Positions 33,203 through 38,050 of a stretch of DNA of 38,050 nucleotides are shown in pieces. The notes under the pieces were generated by a model. That model was given only the letters and a program-made list of their open reading frames with translations, made no database searches and was not told where the DNA came from. The position numbers and the translations under genes are program-made. This DNA comes from an uncultured delta proteobacterium (GTDB lineage: Bacteria; Bdellovibrionota_C; UBA2361; OMII01), in contig CAIVDM010000234.1 of the NCBI GenBank assembly GCA_903904735.1, positions 1-38,050 on the forward strand, given 5' to 3'. Positions within the stretch are counted from its first letter, which is position 1; every line of letters begins with the position of its first letter.

Positions 33203-33597
33203 ACCTTCCTTATCTCGCGTTCGATATTCCAGGGGGAGCGTAAAAAGTTAGATCCCGTGAAGCAAGCCCATAATAAAGGTAAGCTCCGCCTGGCAGCGCT
33301 CAATCATACCGGCGATTCGCTCGTGATTTCTTCTCGGGTGGATCTCTCGGCAGGGGTGGTATCCGCTTTGCATCGATAGATTAGTGCCTGGCCACTGAGA
33401 GATTTCGGTTTGTATTGGCGTTGACATCGTTTGGGGGAGTCTCGGGGTTCAAGGAGATGAGTGGCGATTGGGTTCCTACTCGATGACAGAAGAGGTGTTT
33501 GACGGCCTTGGGTTATAGTTGATTTGGACTAAGGAAGCGCTATACTTCTTTCTCTTCTCAGGGGTGTCGTTGCCCCCACCAGGAGTCTACATCACAT
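33203..33597. other. Divergent intergenic region of lemA and hemL
   Basis: About 395 bases without a gene. The right end holds the hemL promoter given separately. The lemA promoter should lie near 33210-33280 on the minus strand, but no clear -35/-10 pair could be placed. Nothing else stands out. Confidence 0.4.
33519..33546 (+). promoter_or_regulatory. Sigma70-like promoter of hemL
   Basis: TTGATT (33519-33524), a 16-base spacer and TATACT (33541-33546) match four and five of six consensus bases. Transcription would begin near 33553, giving a leader of ~45 bases that carries AGGAG at 33581-33585, 12 bases from the ATG. Confidence 0.6.
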
Positions 33598-34884
33598 ATG
33601 TCCGAGGAGCGAAAGTCCGCTGACTTCTTTTCAGAGTGCCAGAGTCTTTTTCCGGGAGGGGTCAATTCCCCAGTCCGCTCATGGCGGTCAGTTGGAGGAG
33701 AGCCATTTATCGTCGAACGAGGTGAAGGACCTTATCTTTTTGATCTCGATAACAATCGTTACATCGAATATCTGAACAGTTGGGGCCCGCTCGTTCTCGG
33801 ACATGCCCCATCGGCGGTAATAGAGGCGGTGACGCAACAGCTTGCCAAGGGATGGAGCTATGGAGCTCCGGCAGTGCCCGAGTTCTTATTGGGAAAGGAG
33901 ATTCAGAGATTCGTTCCTGCGCTGGAGATGATGCGCTTCACGAGCTCAGGAACAGAAGCTGTAATGCACGCCGTGCGGGTCGCGCGGGGTTTTACTGGCC
34001 GTCAGAAGATCGTGAAGTTCGAAGGGTGTTATCACGGAGCAAGTGATCCTCTACTAGCTAAGGCGGGGAGCGGAGTGGCGACACTTGGCCTGCCCGATTG
34101 CGCTGGGGTGCTGCCGGCAGTGGTCGCGGATACCTTGACCGTTCCCTTCAATGACCTGGCCGCCGTCGAGGCGATCTTCGATGCCTACCCCAACGAGATC
34201 GCGATGCTGGTGCTCGAGCCTGTTATCGGCAACTCAGGTTATATCCCGCCACGACCTGGATTCCTCGAGGGGCTCCGCACCCTGACTCGGAGAGACGGGG
34301 CGCTGTTATGCTTTGACGAGGTGATGACAGGATTCCGTGTCTCCCTCACCAGCGCGCAGGGGTTGTTTGGAGTAACTCCAGACCTGATGACGTTCGGAAA
34401 AGTCATCGGTGGCGGGTTCCCCGTAGGACTATACGGTGGACGTAAAGACGTCATGAATGTTGTCGCTCCCCTAGGACCGGTGTATCAGGCAGGAACCCTT
34501 TCAGGCAATCCAGCTGGCATGGCCGCGGGATTAGCGACCTTAGCTGAATGGACCAAGCCAGGCGTATTCGACAAGACCGCGGAGGCGACATCGAATCTCG
34601 TGCAAGGACTCATGGAGCGTGCCAAGAGATTCAACATCCCCTTTACGGCGGGCAATTCAGGCACGATGTTTGGTTTCTTCTTTCAGGATGGGCCGGTGTA
34701 TTCGTACGAGGACGCGAAACGTTCTGACGTGGCGCGCTTTAAGAAGTTCTTCTACTCAATGCTGGAGAGGGGGGTCTACCTGGCGCCATCTCAGTTCGAG
34801 GCTGGTTTCGTATCAGCTGCTCATACAGGTGACGTGATCGAAGCAACGCTCGAAGCCGCGCATGAGTCTTTCAAACAGCTTTAA
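33598..34884 (+). CDS. hemL: Glutamate-1-semialdehyde 2,1-aminomutase
   Basis: A 428-residue PLP enzyme that makes 5-aminolevulinate from glutamate-1-semialdehyde, the C5 route into heme. Family blocks: FPGGVNSPVRSW, NSWGPLVLGHAP, MRFTSSGTEAVMHAVRVAR, KFEGCYHGASD, CFDEVMTGFR, and the PLP lysine Lys268 in LMTFGKVIGGGFPVG. It also has GTLSGNPAGMAAG. Length is normal. It therefore implies the tRNA-Glu-dependent C5 pathway and not ALA synthase, and complements hemG and hemH at 10.6-13.0 kb. It has its own promoter. A GC stem (34917-34939) lies 33 bases past the stop but lacks a T-run. Confidence 0.95.
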   Translation: MSEERKSADFFSECQSLFPGGVNSPVRSWRSVGGEPFIVERGEGPYLFDLDNNRYIEYLNSWGPLVLGHAPSAVIEAVTQQLAKGWSYGAPAVPEFLLGKEIQRFVPALEMMRFTSSGTEAVMHAVRVARGFTGRQKIVKFEGCYHGASDPLLAKAGSGVATLGLPDCAGVLPAVVADTLTVPFNDLAAVEAIFDAYPNEIAMLVLEPVIGNSGYIPPRPGFLEGLRTLTRRDGALLCFDEVMTGFRVSLTSAQGLFGVTPDLMTFGKVIGGGFPVGLYGGRKDVMNVVAPLGPVYQAGTLSGNPAGMAAGLATLAEWTKPGVFDKTAEATSNLVQGLMERAKRFNIPFTAGNSGTMFGFFFQDGPVYSYEDAKRSDVARFKKFFYSMLERGVYLAPSQFEAGFVSAAHTGDVIEATLEAAHESFKQL

Positions 34885-34916
34885 CTTCCTAGGATAAAAG
34901 AATGAGCGGGGAAGTG

Positions 34917-34939
34917 CTCGGCGTCGCTGAGATGCCGAG
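34917..34939 (+). terminator. Possible stem-loop after hemL
   Basis: CTCGGC and GCCGAG pair perfectly with an 11-base loop shortly after hemL. No T-run follows, so it may act as an mRNA 3' end stabiliser rather than a terminator. Confidence 0.3.
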
Positions 34940-35063
34940 TGAACTATGGGGTCTTTGCCCATTGTATTCTCCTCGGCAAGCGTCGATTTTTTGTCTCAAG
35001 CGAACTAGTGACCGGAGGCTCGGTTAATCTCTCTTTCGACTTGCAGTTGCGTAACCTGAGCCT

Positions 35064-35765
35064 CTAACCTGGCGGGAGTCTCAACGTACTCGACATCCGC
35101 GGCTTCGTTCCATGGTCCCCGACAATCAGAGTCTCCATAGTCCCCAACGCCTGTGGAGTCGTTAAAATACTTTCGTACTGGGACGGAGAGGGCTCGAAGT
35201 CTCCCACCTGGAGAGGATCGAGTCCCATGCTATCAAGAGCGGCCATAAACGCTTTCATGTGGGTAATCTCCCTGGTCATCAGAAACTGCAGGGCGTCTCG
35301 CGAGCCAGCACCGTCACAAAAGTCGATCAGGCGTTCGTAAACTATTTTTGCCCGTGCCTCAGCGGCGATATTGTTTCTCAGATCCACCTCAAGCTGACCG
35401 CTTATCTTTAGGTAATCAGCGGTCCATGGATTGCCTTGCGAGTTATGCAAGCCCACTCCACCGCCCCCGACAATCGCGATTAGTGGATCCGCCTCAGCGG
35501 CCGCGCGATTCTTTTTGCATGGTTTTAGGTGCATCCTGGCGAGCGTGCCGATCACCTCAAGGTGACTCAACTCTTCCGTACCGATATCCATAAGTAAGTC
35601 TTTACGCGCCATGTCCTCGCAGTTGAGTCCTTAAATCGAGTATTGTAACGCTGCGGCAAGCTCGCCATTCGCGCCTCCAAATTGCTCCAGTAGCATACGC
35701 CCAAAACGAGGCTCCGGGTTGCCCACCATGACGGTGTACATGAGTTTCTTTACGTGATGATACAT
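35064..35765 (-). pseudogene. katN: Manganese catalase interrupted by one in-frame TAA
   Basis: A di-manganese catalase frame of 233 codons. It starts at ATG 35765 with AAGGAG five bases upstream and reads MYHHVKKLMYTV...LLEQFGG...GELAAALQYSI for 44 codons, then TAA (35631-35633), then GLNCEDMARKDLLMDIGTEELSH and on to the end in the same frame. In intact relatives this is one continuous stretch with a Gln-like codon at the stop. The metal ligands are all there: Glu of GELAAA, the Glu and His of TEELSH, Glu of AEARAK and His of REITHMK. The second part could be re-read from ATG at 35612, but that would lose the first ligand. A single C-to-T change (CAA to TAA) would explain it. Total length fits the short type of the family. 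Confidence 0.88.
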
Positions 35766-36224
35766 GAGCTCTCCTTGGATTGTTCGCGTGTCGGGAGAAT
35801 GTAACTTTCGCGTCTAGGGCTCACCTATGACTGAGAATAGGGCTGCTGCTTAAGCGGGGTTCCGGTGGCGGCAAGAACGCGTCATATCAGATGAGAATCG
35901 CGAGTTCTCGCTGTGCTGTTCGTGGATTTCGTATATTTTGCGAAGGCGCGGAAACTTATGTCAACTGGAATCAGCGGCAGGCTGGTCCTGCGGAGGCGCG
36001 AGCTCGCTAATAAAGTGCTGCCCAAAACCATTATCGGTCTGCGTGGACGATGTATCTGGAGCTTTCAAGCCCTTTGTCTGAGCAGTTTGGCGATTTACCA
36101 ATCAGACGGCTCGCTGAGACGGCGCGAAGAAGAGATTGATAACCTGTTGCTGTTAGTCGCTAAGATGCCCCACGTTAAGGAAGAATGATACCGTAATCTG
36201 TGCTTCTAACGTTAGTGTGAAAGC
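35766..36224. other. Intergenic, upstream of the catalase pseudogene
   Basis: About 460 bases with no gene I can support well. A plus-strand frame (35913-36188, or 76 codons from ATG 35958) ends in a plausible-looking helical tail (RRREEEIDNLLLLVAKMP), but the start has only GGAAA and no homologue is known to me. It is left uncalled. The catalase promoter should lie near 35780-35860. Confidence 0.35.
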
Positions 36225-37820
36225 CTACTCTTCACGCAGTTCCCATAGTCCAGACGAAGAAACCGCAATTGTTTTCCATCCTCTTTCTTGGGAGATTCCC
36301 TCGCTAAGAATATCCCCTCTCATTCTTATAAAGGCAAGCTTGCGTCCAGTCTTGTCTGCAAGCGCGCGAACCGCGGGATCGTTCGCGTTGTTCGTCCATA
36401 TCACGATCTGAGATTTCGGTCCAAAAAGCGCATCTTGAAAAAACGTTCCCCATGACAGGTGCACCACGACGTGTTCACTGGCGAACTTTTGATCATCCGC
36501 CAAGTTGAAAAGCTCTTGTCTCGATGGATCGGAATGGGTCATCGGCCTCTGTTTTACAATTGCCATATACGAAGGAAGTTGGACGAACAGCAGATATCCG
36601 GTGATAGGGTAGACAAGCCAGATGAACTTCGGTAGCAGCTCCGCTAGGGCAATCGCTAAACCTATAAAGACGACGACATGCGCATATACAACGTGATGCC
36701 CAGCCCAAGACTCGCGCGAGTGCGAAATCCAAAAGAAGTTCATCGCGGCTAGAGCTATCGCTAAAGCGAACAAGCCAAGCTGCCGCCACTTTCTCTCCCA
36801 TAGAAGAAGGGATGCTACTCCTAGCGAGAGCATAATAATTTTCCTGACAAACATGGGCGACTCGGGGAGGGGGAAGCCGTAGACTCGATGGAAAAACGAA
36901 CTGGGAAACAAAACGAACGTGCTATAAAGCTCTCGACTGTGTTGTAACCATCTTTCGAACGTTTGCGAGGAATAGCTGTCGGCGAGCCTCAAAAGGTCAT
37001 CACGATAGCGGCTCCCTGATATCGTTTTAAGATTGACGTACTCGAAGGTCACAGCAAAGGCTACGGCGACAGTAAAAGTGATAACACCGATAATTTTCAG
37101 GGATGTCCGTCCTTGGTTTGGATTATCAGCGCAACTTCGTCTAATGTATCCCGAAAGGAAAAGAATGCTGGCCGCCGGACCCGCATGAATCACAAATCCT
37201 TTCTCTTCAAATGCCAAAAATCCCGCTACGCCAGCCATGCAGCTTATCACCATCGTGTGCCACACGGATGGAGACGCGATAGCTCGTAAGACGCCCAGGA
37301 CCGCGAGTTGGACCATAAGAAACTGCCAGGAAAATGGTCCGGTATCCACTAAGTGCTGACTAAAGACAGGGACAGACATCATTACAACACAAGTAACGAG
37401 GGCCCATGGAGCGTTCAAGAGTCGAGACATCACTATTGAATTTAATATCCACAGCGTTCCTGTGCAGATATGAAGAGCGATTGGACTCTGAAAGATGAGC
37501 CAAAACGGCAAAAAAAAGACCGCCCAACCTACTCCTATATACGTGTATGCCCGCAGGGGAAGCCGATATCCGAAGAGGAAGAGATCCTTTTCCCCGCATG
37601 GTTCTCGGAAAGACGCATGATGTAGTTCTCCGCCGGGGAACAGTTTGCAGGAAATAGGCTGAAAGTGGATCCACTGATCGTCATTAAAAGCTACGTGCCC
37701 TGCCATGAAGAGCCATAATGAGGTCGCAAGAATAAATACGACACAAATAGTGCATGAGTGGATCAAAACGCGCTTCGATTGGAAAATCCCGCGGGCAACA
37801 TGCCAGGATGCTTTAGTCAC
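36225..37820 (-). CDS. Large polytopic membrane protein, GT-C glycosyltransferase-like
   Basis: A 531-residue protein with about ten hydrophobic spans, the first at residues ~24-42. The first outside loop carries an acidic pair (FNDDQWIHFQP), reminiscent of the DD/DE motif of GT-C enzymes that use polyprenyl-phosphate sugars. A ~90-residue soluble C-terminal part ends in SSSGLWELREE. I do not recognise a specific family, so the GT-C call is tentative. The start is GTG 37820: AAGGAG sits four bases ahead, whereas the GTG at 37838 has no such site. Isolated gene. A sugar-related role would fit the glycosyltransferase at the other end of the window, but they are 35 kb apart. Confidence 0.7.
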   Translation of the reverse strand: MTKASWHVARGIFQSKRVLIHSCTICVVFILATSLWLFMAGHVAFNDDQWIHFQPISCKLFPGGELHHASFREPCGEKDLFLFGYRLPLRAYTYIGVGWAVFFLPFWLIFQSPIALHICTGTLWILNSIVMSRLLNAPWALVTCVVMMSVPVFSQHLVDTGPFSWQFLMVQLAVLGVLRAIASPSVWHTMVISCMAGVAGFLAFEEKGFVIHAGPAASILFLSGYIRRSCADNPNQGRTSLKIIGVITFTVAVAFAVTFEYVNLKTISGSRYRDDLLRLADSYSSQTFERWLQHSRELYSTFVLFPSSFFHRVYGFPLPESPMFVRKIIMLSLGVASLLLWERKWRQLGLFALAIALAAMNFFWISHSRESWAGHHVVYAHVVVFIGLAIALAELLPKFIWLVYPITGYLLFVQLPSYMAIVKQRPMTHSDPSRQELFNLADDQKFASEHVVVHLSWGTFFQDALFGPKSQIVIWTNNANDPAVRALADKTGRKLAFIRMRGDILSEGISQERGWKTIAVSSSGLWELREE

Positions 37821-38050
37821 AGTACTCCTTAACCTCACACGAGGGCGCTAACGCCGAGCGGCTGTTTGTCTTTGAGAGGGGCCTCAATTCCAACTTCGCA
37901 GTTTTATGTTTTGAATTCAATAAGTAATCTTTGCTCGGAATCCTCCTAGGGGAGAAGGCATTCTTGCGCTTTCAATGATGCATAGCAGCTGAGGGAGCGG
38001 CCTCTATTTATGCGTTCGCGAAGTCCGTACTTCCTATGACGAGTGGTGTC
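37821..38050. other. Upstream region of the membrane protein gene
   Basis: No gene is visible to the window end. A short frame from an ATG near 38009 stops within nine codons. The tract around 37900-37930 is AT-rich and could hold the promoter of the minus-strand gene. Confidence 0.3.

Noticed and set aside
35913..36188. Possible small gene of 76-91 codons
   Set aside because: The tail looks protein-like, but the starts have weak or no ribosome sites and there is no known family; left as an unresolved frame.
1..38050. CRISPR array, insertion sequence or rRNA
   Set aside because: No regularly spaced repeats, transposase motifs or rRNA-like stretches were seen on either strand.

Overview
The window reads as a chromosomal segment of a Gram-negative (diderm) bacterium with roughly even base composition. 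Evidence for this: Sec-type signal peptides, a LemA lipoprotein, an IHF-alpha-like protein, an E. coli-type SerA, FabV, the coproporphyrinogen-independent heme genes hemG/hemH/hemL, and NuoA. I cannot fix the phylum. The mixture of proteobacterial-type genes with a Thg1-like protein, an L-type lectin and a eukaryote-like tetrahydrobiopterin gene set suggests a poorly sampled lineage near the Delta/Oligoflexia-type groups, which is an inference only. No phage, transposon, CRISPR or rRNA was found. One tRNA gene, tRNA-Arg(TCT), is present.

Layout. 1-3427: a glycosyltransferase cut by the window edge, a DUF2071 protein, a small membrane protein and a secreted legume-lectin-like protein. 3805-9164 (minus): fabV, an IHF-alpha-like gene with a clear terminator, and a large SWIM-SNF2 helicase. 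9341-14057 (plus): serA, hemG, hemH and a flippase-like membrane protein in tight succession. 14169-16124 (minus): a membrane-anchored metallophosphoesterase and an unknown protein. 16381-19918 (plus): a compact cluster of PTPS, GTP cyclohydrolase I, a short-chain dehydrogenase, phenylalanine hydroxylase and an unrecognised 297-residue protein. 20002-25377 (minus): a receiver-CRP fusion regulator, then a four-gene unit of transmembrane Ser/Thr kinase, two exported proteins and an RluA-type pseudouridine synthase. 25899-30560: tRNA-Arg, a lone nuoA, a degenerate EEP-like membrane protein, a Thg1-like protein, and a membrane-anchored double AAA ATPase preceded by a tiny ORF. 30598-33202 (minus): a small exported protein and a lemA-TPM-TPM operon. 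33598-38050: hemL with a good sigma70-like promoter, a manganese catalase interrupted by one in-frame stop, and a large multi-spanning membrane protein.

How the genes work together. The 16.4-19.9 kb cluster encodes every step expected for making a tetrahydrobiopterin-like cofactor from GTP and using it for phenylalanine hydroxylation. The usual recycling enzyme (pterin carbinolamine dehydratase) is missing, and an unknown gene sits in its place. This is the strongest candidate for a new system. HemG, HemH and HemL supply early and late heme steps. The kinase operon looks like an envelope-sensing unit. The catalase gene is the clearest case of recent gene decay or unusual decoding.
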